Origin: Folioceros fuciformis
Lineage: Eukaryota > Anthocerotophyta > Anthocerotopsida > Anthocerotales
Direction: 5' to 3'
Length of the DNA stretch: 29,691 nt
Assembly: GCA_049999805.1 (NCBI GenBank)
Contig: JBNGIO010005441.1
Span: 1 to 29,691, forward strand
The notes beneath the pieces were generated by a model, which was not told the origin of the DNA, ran no database searches, and saw nothing but the letters and a program-made list of their open reading frames with translations. The position numbers were made by a program, and so were the translations under genes. Below are positions 11,481 through 23,292 of this stretch, in pieces (the first letter of the stretch is position 1; each line of letters starts with the position of its first letter).

Positions 11481-12194
11481 CTGAAAAACATAGAAAGGAG
11501 AGACTGTCCACGAAATGAAGTCTGTACAGGCAAGTAGATGCCTTCAATGTCCAGGAAGCTCGGTGCTAACCGTTACCAACACACCTAACACACCTCAACC
11601 ATCGCAAAGCAACAGTGATAGATCACGCATATGAAAGACAGCCTATGTGACGAACCAGGAATATTATTCCTAGGTCTCTGCGTGGTTGATCAGCACGTTT
11701 ACACATGCGCACATACTTTGCAGGCAGTTCCACCTGCACAATTTTCGCACCATGTCTAGTCTGAGCAAGTCTGATTGAAATTCAACAGGTGCGATTCAGT
11801 TCGATTCAAAAGCCTGGCATTAGCGGAACATGATAGATGCCTTCGCATTTTACATTCCAAAAATGAGGACGACCGTCGGATGATCTCATTCAAGAAGTGT
11901 CTTCCAGGTTGTGAAGTATCAACGTTTTCGTGTTCACAAGCGTCAAGCTTTCGAAAAAACCACGGGGCTGAAAGCAACCGTGCAAAAGACTCTTTTCAGG
12001 CGAGGATAGAAGCTCTGGCGGGTGGAGCGCTACCGGAACAGTTTCAAGCAGAGCTTGGATGAATTGGCCATGGCCATGCTGTCACGAAATTGACAAGCCA
12101 AATATCCCAGCTGGTGAGCACTGGCTGCCCGTAGGCTGTGGATGACTGTTACACATACATATCTATGAGGGACTGAAAATCACCTAGCCTCTAG
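11481..12194. other. Spacer between the two DUF674 copies
   Basis: This is the non-duplicated spacer. A plus-strand frame at 11775-12062 begins MKFNRCDSVRFKS and ends with FQARIEALAGGALPEQFQ. The adjacent frame across 12010-12075 reads SLDELAMAMLSRN and then stops. Both fragments look faintly protein-like, but I found no upstream exons and no family. It may be the end of a decayed gene. Confidence 0.4.
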
Positions 12195-13750
12195 ATAAGT
12201 CCAGGCCGTGCTCTGATCAAACGTTTAAGAGACAACGTTATCCTTCACTGCATCTGGAGGAAAGATGTCGCTGAGCATTGTTTTAGAGGTGGCCCGAATG
12301 AATGCCTCCAGTGATTGCAAAGCCTGCAGAAGGGCATTGCGCACACACCGGCAGGAATAAGAATCTATGTAGACACAACATCAGATATCTAGAGAAGCAT
12401 GTAACTGAGGATGCTGAGCAAATGCCCCACCACAATGCTAGATATCAACAGGCATGTACACCTATAGTAGCCATGCAATCGAATGAGGACGATCACTGAA
12501 ACCATCTGATCCAATGTTGTTACCTGCTTCGCACCAACCTTGACTTCGCATGTCTTTAGCTCACTCAAGGACCGCACGTTGAGCTGAGCGAGCAAACCTA
12601 TAGTATTCGTCGGGGAGGCTCTCGTGATACGCAACTCATTTGTGATCATGTAGCCTAAGGAGCCTACTCCCACAAATCCCTCACCAATGTTTTTACAACT
12701 GTACATAACAGAGCGTGTCCAACATTCGGGGTGGTTGCTTGTGCCTGGATGCATGCAAGTGGCGTTGATGAATTCCATACAGAAGCGTGAATTGCAGCGG
12801 CAGAAGTACGTCATGTTCTGTTGAGCGGGCGGCGCAGTTTGCTGATTCGATATGCAATTGACGAGACATGCAACATCTTTCGGAAGATCCGCGCAGACAG
12901 CTTGACACAGTAAATCTCTCAAGGCTGTCTCCCCGGCGAAGTCTTTCACCGGTAGCCTCTGCACGCTGTCGAGGATGTTGGACATGGCTGCGTGCGGCTT
13001 CCTCCTGTCTCCTTCGAGCAATGCAATAAGTTGCGAGACTCTGACCATCGGAAGAGTGAGGAAGCTGAAGAGCAGGTCCACGAATTCTTTTCCGGCTTCC
13101 ATGTACAAAACTGAGTTGGTCGTTTTATGTCTGGTCAAAGTCACTTGCCAGCACACCCTATCATCCACAAGCGACGCCATTTCCCCTTCGGATCTCCCCG
13201 AGAGTGCTCGCGATCCCGCCGCTGGCTCGCAAGAAAAGGCAAGTGGTAATGGCCTGGGAAGAGGAGAGTAAACAGTCTCAGCTTACAGGGATAAGAAGGA
13301 GCGACACCGAGGGAGAAATGAAGTAGTTTGAACTCCACGTACGACACATCGCTAGCTTGTGCCTTCACATTTATTGTAGTTTTTTAGGCCGTTAGAAGCA
13401 GGTATGGTTCCTTCGAGGCCGGAGTGTTGACAGGACGGATTCTTTGCTGGGAGTTGACACCGCCTGTACCAACTCTGTCTGTCGCCTAAACCTACTCTGT
13501 CTGCCGCCTGTACCAGTGTACCAGTGTTCCAGAGACACAGTAGCTCCGTCAATATTTGGCTCGAGAGTCGCTGTATCTGCCCTCCACCCTGTACTTGTTT
13601 AAGATCTGACTCGAGGCTCTTAATCAGTCTTTGTGTGTCAGGGATGGAGAAGGTGATCCATGTCCAAAGTGTCTAACAGTTCTCCGTTTGTGCACATTTT
13701 CGGCCTCCGATGAGTTTCCACCGCTCGGGCTGTCTCACAAAGTGCATAGC
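12195..13750. repeat. Right copy of a tandem segmental duplication
   Basis: This is the counterpart of about 9965-11480. It carries the intact DUF674 gene plus roughly 550 bases of its upstream flank. Part of the upstream flank has been locally expanded ('ctctgtctgccgcctgtaccagtg'-type segments near 13465-13530) relative to the left copy. Confidence 0.88.
12225..13180 (-). CDS. DUF674 family protein (2 exons, 251 aa)
   Basis: Exon 1 is 13180-12524 and exon 2 is 12323-12225; the intron has GT (after AAGCAG) and AG (tgcag) ends in phase 0. The N-terminal half matches the DUF674 core as I recall it: a Lys-x-x-Asn-Ser-Val-Leu-Tyr-Met-Glu-Ala-Gly-Lys-Glu-Phe-Val-Asp-Leu-Leu-Phe segment, SFLTLP, then GDRRKPHAAMSNILDSVQ, a Cys-rich middle (YFCRCNSRFC, ATCMHPG) and a ...GEGFVGVGSLGYM segment. 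The C-terminus (ALQSLEAFIRATSKTMLSDI) corresponds to the usual 'K-ALL...T-LTDVF' end. Many DUF674 proteins have two such units (about 450 aa); this has one. Molecular function is unknown. The upstream region is shared with the pseudogene copy. ATG 13180 is the first in the open frame. Confidence 0.9.
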
Positions 13751-15577
13751 CTGTAAGGCCTGTTGAGGTTCGAGGTCACTGTTCAAGTTCCTCATTTGGC
13801 AACGCTTTCAAGCAAATCAAAGCGTTATCAATATCCCCGTTGACGATGAACACTGGCCTTCAGGCTGCCAATACGCACGGTGGAGAGGAATTCACTCTTC
13901 TTCGACAAGACACAAAACAGAAAACACCTCTCACCAATCAGCTTCCAGTCTGAAGACATGTATATTGTAGTGTGGGGTGTAGCAATCTCTGTGCAAACAG
14001 CCTTCGGAAAGACTTTCGCACACGGCAACTGAATTCTCCTCTCACCACATGCTTCTGCTGAGACTTCAAAACAACCGATTCTGTTTTCCGGTTTTCGCAA
14101 CCAGGCCTGGTCCTTCCAGGTTGCGACCTGGAAGGCGGAGGGTTCCGAGTCCCGTGCGCTTGGCAAGTAACGCTCGGCGAGCGTCCCACTCCGGCCGCTG
14201 GTCAGCGGAAGTCATCAGCGTGTCAGGTCCAGGAGCACACGGCAACTGAATTCTCCTCTCACCACATGCTTCTGCTGAGATCCCAAAACAACGGATTCCT
14301 TTTTCCGGTTTTCGCAACCAGGCCTGGTCCTGCCAGGTTGCGACCTAGAAGGCGGAGGGTTCCGAGTCCCGTGCGCTGGGCGTGCTTGGCAAGTAACGCT
14401 CGGCGAGCGTCCCACTCCGGCCGCTTGTCAGCGGAAGCCATCAGCGTGTCAGGTCCAGGAGCACACGATTTTCGTCACCATCCTTCAGCTGTGAGAAGGG
14501 ATACGGCTGGAAATTGAAGCAGCCCACGTTCATGACGCTTATTCCAATAAAACAGTTCTTTGAATACTCTGCAAGCTATGCCGGTCCGGTCCCGTCCTCC
14601 CCCAAGGATCCGGGGTGATGCAGCTATCGGGCTACGGGCAACGCGCATGCCACTGTGGTTCGTCTAAAGAACCTGCTGAGACCTGCCTGGTCCCTTCCTC
14701 CATACGTTTTGTCCCTCCGGTGAGATCGAAAGCGTGGTGATGGTCGAGCTTAAATTCCTGAATCTGAAGGTGGCTGGTCCTACTACATCGACCAAGATGA
14801 GGCTAGTTGCTTAGCTGGATTAAAGTTTCACGTGAACGCTCTGCCTGCATCTGAGCGAACGAGGGGCTCTAACAATGCTGCTGGGTCGGGTCTCCACAAC
14901 TCTTTTCCTGCATTTGGTGAGTATCTGGAGTGGACGGGAATGATTAACCATCCACCTGGTCTATACCTTTTTGTTGCTATCATATCACTCTCTCCTCTTC
15001 TCTTCTCTTCTCTTGTAAGGACGGATGAATCATGTGAATTGTGCTGTGGTTTATGTGCAGGTATTGTCGCCCTTACTTCAGTGCTCGTGGTGAGTGCTTT
15101 GAACTGTGCTATGTGAGGGATGCCGAAGGATAGCTCACTGACCAGTCCTAAACCTGAAGTCAGTGGTGGCTCTGCTTAAAGTAGAGAGATTCAGCGAGGG
15201 AGGAAGTCCAACGATTTCCGCATCCCCATGTCCAGATACATGTTAAGAGAGGACATGAGCAAAACCTGCAATCGTCCTGACCTAGACGCAAATTCTGGCA
15301 CCGTGAGTCCAGCTCCCAAATGTTCCCAATCGTGGAATACGACTTTAAGATACACCGAAGTCCGAAGCGTGTCTGGTCTTGCGTTTGTGTTAAAGCCGTT
15401 GCAACATAACCTTGTGCCCGGCAGTTTCACAGTGTATTCGTTACGAAGGACGCTCACATTGGTGACCTGCCGGATTGCAGATAACCTGTCCCTTTTCCCA
15501 CCGTCATCCTACCGACGGCCTCGCATTTGGCGTGCAGGGCGCTGGGCACTGGTGGCTTTGCCACCTTTGTTCGGATA
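13751..15577. other. Non-coding stretch between DUF674 and the ABC transporter
   Basis: Apart from the 217-bp tandem duplication, I see no supported gene. Open frames here are mostly products of the duplicated block. A short pyrimidine microsatellite (tcttc repeats) lies at about 14994-15014, and an isolated AATAAA occurs near 14546 on the plus strand without an obvious upstream gene. The right end should include the 3' untranslated region of the transporter. Confidence 0.55.
14019..14466. repeat. 217-bp tandem duplication with a palindromic core
   Basis: Copy 1 begins at 14019 and copy 2 at 14236, both with 'cacacggcaactgaattctcctctcaccacatgcttctgctgag' as shared start (given here by position 14019-14061). 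Copy 2 has a 9-base insertion (gcgtgctt-type) and scattered substitutions. Copy 1 contains a perfect hairpin: ccttccaggt (14112-14121), loop tgcg, acctggaagg (14126-14135). The matching hairpin in copy 2 is broken by two substitutions. Confidence 0.88.
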
Positions 15578-18500
15578 TCAGTCGTGCTTGGTTTGCATTT
15601 GCACTAAGGAGAAGTAGGCACCGGTGTCGCCTTTGCCCATGAGCTCCTGGTGCGTGCCCTGCTCTAGAACGCGGCCCTCCTGAAGGACAGCGATGGTGTT
15701 GGCCTGCTGGATTGTGGACAGCCTGTGAGCCACGACCACCGTCGTCCTGCCCACCATGATTTTCTCCAAGGCACTCTGCACCAAGGCCTCGGATTCCGCG
15801 TCCAGAGCGCTCGTGGCCTCGTCCAGCAGCAGGATGGCCGGGTTCTTCAGCACCGCCCTGGCTATGGCAATCCGCTGCTTCTGGCCTCCCGACAGCTGAA
15901 GTCCTCTGGCGCCAGCGAAGGTGTCGTATCCGTCTGGCAGGGAGCTGCAATTCACATGAGTTCACCGCGCGTCCGACAACTTGGTCTGAATCTAGGGTAA
16001 GGGTAAGGGTGAGGGCTTTGGGCCAAGGTGCAGTGCGGGCCCACCTGATGAAGAAGTGTGCATTCGCAGCTTTAGCAGCTTCGATGACCTCGGCTTCTGT
16101 GCAGGTTGGCCTTCCGTAGGCGATGTTGTCGCGAACGGAGGTTGCAAAGAGGGTGGGCTCCTGTCCTACAAGTCCCACGTGAGCACGGAGGGCTCGGAGG
16201 TTGTAGAGGGTGATGTCTCTGCCGTCGATCAGGACTGTGCCAGCCTGGGGCTCGTAGTACCTTTCAATGAGGCTTATGATGGTGGATTTCCCTGAGCCGC
16301 TCTGCCCCACTATGGCCACGGTGCGGCCTGCTGCGATGTTCAAGTTGAAGCTCTTGAAGACCAGGATGTGGGGCCTTTCCGGGTAAGCGAAGGTGACGTT
16401 CTTGAACTCCACGTCGCCCCGGATCTTGCTGGGCTTGTAGCCCTGCGGGTCGTCAGGCTCAATTTCTGTCTTCCTGTCCAGGATTTGGAACACGGAAGCC
16501 ACAGCCTGGGAGCTTCGAGCAAGGTCAGGGGTGAGGATGACTATCGCGTCGGCCAGAATGCGTCCTGTGCCCACCACCACGAAGAAGGCTTTGATGAAAG
16601 TCCCGAAGGATGCTCTGTGGTGCTTCACCGTCTGGACCCCGAACCAGAGCATGAATGCCCACGACGAGTACAGGGCGAATATTGCTCCTCCGACAAGGAT
16701 ACCTGCCATTTGCGACTGGATCTGCGTGCGTTTGTGAGGCCCGCGGAGCTTGGAGTCGAACAGGCACATCACTTTCTCTTGGGAAGAGAAGGCTGTGATG
16801 GTGCGGAACTGGGACACAGCCTCGCCGGCTATCTGCAAGGCAGGAATGAGGAAGATGCGAGCGCCAGCATACCAATCAGGAACAAGCTTGTCAGTAGATG
16901 AGGACTCACCTTACTTGCTTCCTGTTGGCTGTCGGCAGAGATTTTGGCAAACCGGTCCAGAAACATGCGTTTGGTGGCATAGCTTAGTATGCTGAGGGGC
17001 TGCAAGGCAATCAGGACCACCGCAAGCCTCCATGACAAGGTGAATACTATGCAGTAAGCAACCGTTACGGTGCTGAGTGTGGACATGGCCAGGGCCATTT
17101 GGTCTCCAATCCAAGACCGCACCTGCGTGGGGATGACCATGGTCAAGATGAGATGAACACAACATGGTGTTCATGGGTAGGAGAGGCAGGAGCTGAGGCA
17201 ACCCAAGGCATGGAAACTTTACCATGGCTGCGTCTGAGCTGAGTCTGCTACAGACGGCCCCACTGGAGTTCTCATCTCTGTCGAACCACCCGACCTCGAA
17301 GGTAAGTATTCGATGCAGCATGCTCTTGCGCACTCTGGTTGTGAGTTCGTCTCCCATTACAGCAAAGTAGTAATGCTGTGTTACGTTGCTCAAGACACCC
17401 ACAATCATGAGTCCTGCGAAAACGCCAGCCACGATGTGCACTTCGTGCGCTGTCTTGGAGGGTTTGGAGTTGTAAAATGACTCCAGTAGCTGCCCAAGTA
17501 GGTAGGCGAAGGTCGGGTGAAGAGTTCCGTAAGCGACGGCGCCGGTAATGGCTAGCAGACCCTGTTTCCACTCTGGTGCATTCATGGCGAGGAGCCTCGT
17601 GAAGGAGACGGGCTTCTTCTCCTCGTCATATTGTGTCTCCGCCGGATGCGTGTGTTCCATCATGGACTCCACGTCGTCTCTCTCGTGTACCGCCTCACTC
17701 ACGGCCCTCCTAAACGACCCTGTTAAGGACAGCATCCTGAATGACCTGGAAAGGCTGGAGCCTCTGCTCGGATGCCTAGAGGCATGTCCAGATATTGCTT
17801 TCAAGGAGCTGTCGGAGTCTTGCCGTGCGTGACGGTGGTCACAATCTTTTGCTGGCTCTCTCTGTTGCAGTGCGATCAACGATTTGTACACACCTTCTCG
17901 GGATATCAGCTCCTGGTGGGTCCCCATCTCAATCACCACCCCGGACTGCATCACAGCTATGTTGTCAGCACTCCTGATTGTGGACAGCCGGTGAGCCACA
18001 GTTAAAGTAGTCCTTCCTTTGCTCGCCACATCTAGCGTTTCCTGCACCACTCTCTCCGATTCTGCATCCAGCGCACTGGTTGCCTCATCCAAGAGCAGGA
18101 TGGGCGGATTTTTCAGCAGCGCCCTGGCGATTGCAATTCTCTGTTTCTGACCTCCTGACATCTGAACCCCACGTTCCCCAACCTGGAGCCCGAAAGCCAC
18201 ATGGACGAAAATGTCAAGCTCCATGCCCCGGTGCCTGAGATGTGAACTTGGAGGAGGATGGGGGTTCAAGAAGATTGCTTGGAAATTTTACCTGAGTCTC
18301 GTATCCTTGAGGGCACTCGGAGATGAAAGCATGCGCATTTGCAGCCTTGGCAGCCTGCACCACCTCCTCCATGCTGGCACCGTCCTTGCCGTACAGGATA
18401 TTTTCCTTGATGGTCGTGGCGAACAGGGCTGGCTCCTGGCTCACCAGCCCGATCTGCCTCCTCAAAGACTTGAGCTGCAGTCTCCTCACGTCCACTCCGT

Positions 18501-20302
18501 CTATCAGGACCTCCCCCGCTTGGGGATCGTAAAATCTTTCCAGCAGCGCAATCGCAGTGGACTTCCCAGACCCGCTGCTGCCCACCAGGGCCACATTCAT
18601 CCCCGCCGCCACGCGCAGGCTGAAGCCCTGCAGAACCGGCACATCCGGGCGAGACGGGTAGCAGAAGCTCACGTCCCTGAACTCTATCCGCCCTTGAATG
18701 TCCTCCAGAACGTCCCCGCTGAGATCATCGGACTCGATGAGCGGCTGCCGATTTATCACTCGGAAGATGCGCTGCCCTGCGAGAGCCCCTTCTCCGAAAG
18801 CTCGGATGCTGGGAGTGGCTTGCCCCAGAGATCTGCCACACACAACACTTACATCAACCAATTCGTGATCTCACCGATCGTGACCATGACAGCAACCACA
18901 CCAGTTGCGACCTACATGGCAGAATTGATGATCAAAAAGCCGGTGAGGACGACGTCGGCACCGTTCACCTGACGCTTGGACACGAGCCTCTGCCCCACCA
19001 GGCTCATCACGGCCCAGACCAGGTACGAGAATCCCGACGAGGCGAGAGCGAAGCCTTTGGCCAGCCCCTGCTTCGCTCCCAGCTTCTTTGTCCTGGTGAG
19101 GGCGGCAGCGAAGGAGTCCACAGTCCGTTCCTCCGCGGCGAAGGAATACACAGTCCTGATGGAGGACACCGACTCTTCTGCTATCACGTTCGCCCTGTCA
19201 TACTCCTTCCGGATCTTGGCGGTGATGTCTGTCAAGGCCGCTTTGTACATGAATCCCGGTACCAGCACCACCGGCGTCAACGTGAGCGCTACCAGAGCCA
19301 GCTCCCAGCAGATGTAGAAACCCACGACGTAGGCAATGAAAAGCTGCACCACATTGGCCAGCATGTTCCCCACCTGCAACTCACAAACACCACCAGATTT
19401 GAGAACGACTTGAAGCTTTCACATCGTTCTCACCCTCATCCTGAACGTGGAGCTCACGACACGGGATTGTGCACCGTTTTCGATTGCGAGACGTGGAGGC
19501 AAGGCGTACACACCTTCTCGCTCATGGCGTCCTGGATGGCTTGGCTGTCCTTCGCCACACTGGTAACCACTTCTGCAGTGGTGGTTCCCTTGCCATCGAA
19601 GTAGCCCACCTCCTGCCTCAAGATGGCTCTCAGGTACTTGGTCCTGATGAGCGACGACTGCCTCTCCCCTACTTTTATCCAGCAGCTCACTTCTGCAACA
19701 GCTCAGTTCAACAACCGTTACGCAAGCAACTTGAAAGCATTGCAAATCACTGATCGTAACACCAAAATGCCGGCAGGCCGGCCGGCAGGTAGGCCACACT
19801 TTTGATTCAAGATCTCCACAGTCCAGCATCATCGTCGTGTCCCACTTACCCAGGTAGGCAAAAACTGCTGCAGCAATGGCGACAAACACCATGTACAAAC
19901 AGTACTGTGCACACATGCAAGCAGACTGTTAAGTCCGAGCTTGAAAGCAGGAGGAGAGATGTCCCCAAGGAAGCCTGGGTGCAGTAACATCCTTACTTTG
20001 CCGACTTGTCGTGTTAGTTCAGATGGGTTGTTCTGGAGGCTTCCGAACTTGTTGATAAGGATCCTCAACACCAACACAATGCCGGGCACCACTGCCCCTT
20101 CGCCAACCGCTCCAATGAAACCCAGCAGGATGATCACCTTGTCGTGCATGTCGGCGTACTGGAACAGATCAAGGTATCTCGCTCTGCCCGCAGGCAGCTT
20201 ACCAGCTTCACCACCTCCACCCACATCTTCCGGTCCCGAGGACACCATCTCCACTACTCTAGCAGGCCTACTCACGCCTACGGGCGCCGTGTGCGGGGGC
20301 AT
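15578..20302 (-). CDS. ABCB (MDR/P-glycoprotein-type) full-size ABC transporter (9 exons, 1288 aa)
   Basis: ATP-driven membrane exporter of the plant B subfamily, with two halves of membrane domain plus nucleotide-binding domain. Exons: 20302-19997, 19904-19850, 19692-19514, 19373-18916, 18832-18292, 18182-17223, 17122-16910, 16832-16045, 15944-15578; phases close. NBD1: Walker [10 protein letters not shown] at 417-425, signature MSGGQKQR near 521, Walker [13 protein letters not shown] near 541. NBD2: Walker [10 protein letters not shown] at 1080-1088, signature LSGGQ at 1184-1188, then [13 protein letters not shown]. The linker (about 620-690) is Ser/Arg/His-rich. The CWIKVGERQ and LRQEVGYFD segments resemble the ABCB15-like plant group more than auxin transporters ABCB1/19; this is a judgement by eye and the substrate is unknown. 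ATG 20302 gives a short N-terminal tail before DLFQYAD. NBD1 has Met, not Leu, before SGGQ. Confidence 0.96.
15993..16015. repeat. Short telomere-like run inside an ABCB intron
   Basis: The plus strand reads agggtaagggtaagggtgaggg within the last intron of the transporter. It is about three imperfect units only, so it may be chance or a tiny interstitial telomere-like insertion. Confidence 0.5.
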
Positions 20303-21374
20303 TCAGACCCCAGAGCACAACCACTGCAGCTGTAAGGGAGGCTGGGCCAGGACTATGTGGTGCCGTGTTGGCAGCGTTGGCCAGCATCTTTAGGCTGTGA
20401 GGCGTTGTTGAGGGGAACAAACTAACCGCTGACATATGATGACCGATAGAAATGACATTTGAATACCATTGCTCTACACAGATCCTTACCCTGAGCTGAC
20501 AGGACGCCGCAAATGGGTGGGGCACGGAGCGACGAGCATGCACTGCCGACGTCCTGCCATAGACGAGGCACCACCTGCTGCAGCTCATTGGATAGGCATA
20601 CGGGACATGGTTCTGCAGTCCGCAACCCCTCTGCGGCCCTGGGTTCGCCTACGTAGGACCCGGACCGGTGGGCGTTTTGGCATGATGTCAGCTGGGCCCG
20701 TGTCACATGAATCTACCTCGAGCGCTGCACATGAGCGACATCAGCCTGAACCATGGCCGACGTTGCTCCGACATCCGACATGTCATCACACGTACTCCGC
20801 GGTGGGAGTCCCCTGCAGAAAATAGGTTTGAGTCACGATTGCCACGACCCGGTGCGGAATTGGCCTCCCCATTGTCGCGGCTTGGTCAGTAAAGAGACTG
20901 TAGATGCCTGCACGTGTCTTACGTCGGTAGGTAAGCAAGCTTTACAACAGTCATCGGTCCTGGTCAGTACATTTCTGCCCTCCACAAATCCCGCAAAGAA
21001 GCTGTGCTGTTGGGGCATGTGCGTTTGGCACAGTCGGCGTGAGGAAGAGATGGTTGCAAGCATCTCTCTGCTTACCTCCAGGTCAAAAACCATGGCGCTA
21101 AGGACACCTAGGTTACGAAGGAGGGACAGATGCGTGTAATACACATTTGCATGCAAAACCGTGGATGGCACGAGACACAGTGATTTTGTACTCATGCTCT
21201 TTCACCTACTTCTCAGCTTCGTTAGTGATGGCTACGAGAGGTACCTGCGGGTGGAAAGAGGACTCGTCAGGCTAGTGCTGGAGTTGCCAGAGGAATTTCA
21301 GAGAGGTGGTTTGATCACTGGGTGCTTCTACATAGTCTGTCAGCCAGGACCAGAGGTTGAGTTCCCGGACTCCA
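20303..21374. other. Intergenic region between ABCB 5' end and peroxidase 3' end
   Basis: About 1.07 kb. It should contain the ABCB promoter on the left and the peroxidase 3' untranslated region on the right. Open frames on both strands are short and unlike any family I know. No tRNA, repeat array or mobile-element end is visible. Confidence 0.6.
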
Positions 21375-23292
21375 TCATGCTGTGGAGGTGCCCCACCGGA
21401 CTCCTGAGTTCACCATTTTCAAGTACGCCGAGGAAAAGTCCTTGAAGAACAGTGCCTGATCGTCTGCGTAGGCCTTTATCCATCTGCATGGAGTGCAAGG
21501 ATGTTAGATGCACTCAATGGTCATCCCTTGAAACAGTGGAAGAGCACCTCACAAAGACTTCTGAGTGGACTACTCTTACTGTTGGCATTCCTCGTCTTCA
21601 CTTATGGTTCGATCTGATGGGATGCCCATCATGGCTCCCCCACCTGCGTCGTTGTGATTCAGCAATCAGGAGCAATGAGAAGCTTCCAACCTACGGTGAA
21701 AAGGGATGACGATCAAGTGCACTGGACAAGGTCACGTACCGGAAGACCAGGGTTTCTGTGCTAGTATCTTGAAGTAAGTATTGTCGAAAACCGTGGGCTG
21801 TCCAAAACCCTTCCCACCGATCGTGTGTGCTCCGGAGAGTACGACCAATTCTTGCACCCTGTAAGTTTGCTCAACGATATTCCTCACCGCCCCGTGCAAA
21901 AGTACTTGTGTCTTCTAACTTCAAGTAGGACAAAAAAAAACACTGGGACTTGCCATATGGAAAGCTAGCTGGAAGGTCATAAGGCGTGGTCCTTTGTACT
22001 TACGAGAACCCCTTCTTCTTGAAGAGCTCCTTCAGCTGAGTTGCTGGTAGATTCTCCTCCGGGATTTGGCCCTCAGGGTCAGGCTCCCTGGAACACAGAG
22101 AGGAGCCCATCAGTTGCTCGTCATCATATGTGAGTCCAAGCAAGGGAGGACATGAAAGGGGGACCTTACGAAGAATCTAGCCGACCTAGCTTGACGTCAA
22201 TATTCGGTCCCCCGCAAATTGCCACCGCCTCTGCCCCGGCTAACGCCACAAGGTCCGCCCACGACACTGCCATCCGAGGAGGCTTCATGTTCAGGTGACG
22301 GGAGTAAGACAGTTTGAGAAGAGGGTATCCAATAGGTGGTGAGGCTTGTAGCCAGTAACCAACCAGATGACACAGCTTCGCTGTCTTCCTTGGCCTTTCG
22401 AAGGAACTACACACGACAAAAAGCGATTGTAAATGACCAGAGTGGCCTTTTCAAACCAAATCCATCCAACCTACAAAAGTGAAGAAAACCAATGGTACCT
22501 TCAAAGGTTTCTTGAGGCCAAAATTTTCCAACCTATCGAGTTCATTGAGAATGGAACCATTCATGCCTCCTGCCAAAGAAAGCCAGCAGGAGTCACATGC
22601 CGTCCTACTGGAGCTGCATTCATCGTCAGTATCAGAGTGGCCAGCTTTCAACACCTGTCTTGCTCTCTAGGTCGAACGTCCCGGCATCATGGAATGCAAG
22701 CCGAAGCATAGAGGGAGCCATAGCCTGGCTTATATACGATTGGAGTTCCGATCTGATAGTCTTCACCAAATCTTCCCTTGACAACCACGACAGTCTTACC
22801 CCCAGTGCAATGCAACCTTTCCAGCCACATAACTCAAGCCCCACTAGGTCATATGCCAACCCAGAACCTTACTCTGCAGCTTGTGCCAGGTACCCGCTCC
22901 TCCAATCTACGCCGAACCCAGAAGCAACAGAACTCCCCAGCACCAGAGCTGCTGCCAGCATTCCATGCCTCCTTCCGAAGGCTTCTGGTGCCGCCTTCGA
23001 CCTTGCTTCTGGGAATTAAACAACGCAACAACCCGTAAGCACCTCATCATTCAGACAGCAGCACGGAGACCGTCCCAGGCTCCACCTACCCAACAAGACA
23101 CCGCTGCCCATCAACAACCAGAGATGCATCACCTTGAGGGCAGGCAGCGGAACAAACGCATGCGGCCGACATACAGGACACGAGCGTGCTGGGTCTCAGA
23201 TACACCGCCTGCTTCACCCTCCCCGGGCAGACAGTGGAGGATACCCACGCTGCGCTGCAAAGCAACCCACAGGGGCTTGCAGAAGCAGCCAT
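21375..23292 (-). CDS. APX6: APX6-type heme peroxidase with bipartite plastid leader (10 exons, 336 aa)
   Basis: Class I-like heme peroxidase. Exons: 23292-23133, 23008-22873, 22776-22655, 22569-22499, 22406-22374, 22282-22170, 22087-22004, 21858-21740, 21643-21580, 21483-21375; phases close. Distal site: Arg124 and His128 in MLRLAFHDAGTFD; the usual distal Trp is Phe127. Proximal His251 sits in VLSGAHTIG. Other family blocks are GGMNGSILNELDRLEN, VSWADLVALAG, AICGGPNIDVKLGRLDS and YLKMVNSGVRW. After HTIG the chain goes straight to GKGFGQPTVFDN, so the segment that in true ascorbate peroxidases holds the ascorbate-binding Arg and the Trp radical site is missing; it is therefore probably not an ordinary ascorbate peroxidase. 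The leader (Ser/Ala/Cys-rich, 1-54) is followed by Arg66-Arg67, a hydrophobic stretch 70-86 and Ala-Gln-Ala at 95-97, a Tat-type lumen signal. Exon 5 boundaries (11 codons) are least certain. Confidence 0.92.

Noticed and set aside
16368-16901. Plus-strand 177-codon frame
   Set aside because: Antisense of ABCB exon 8.
18211-18972. Plus-strand 253-codon frame
   Set aside because: Antisense of ABCB exon 5; the minus strand has Walker A and family motifs.
21161-21445. Plus-strand 94-codon frame with protein-like composition
   Set aside because: It is the antisense of the last peroxidase exon (21483-21375) and its flank; the minus strand gives a clear family match.
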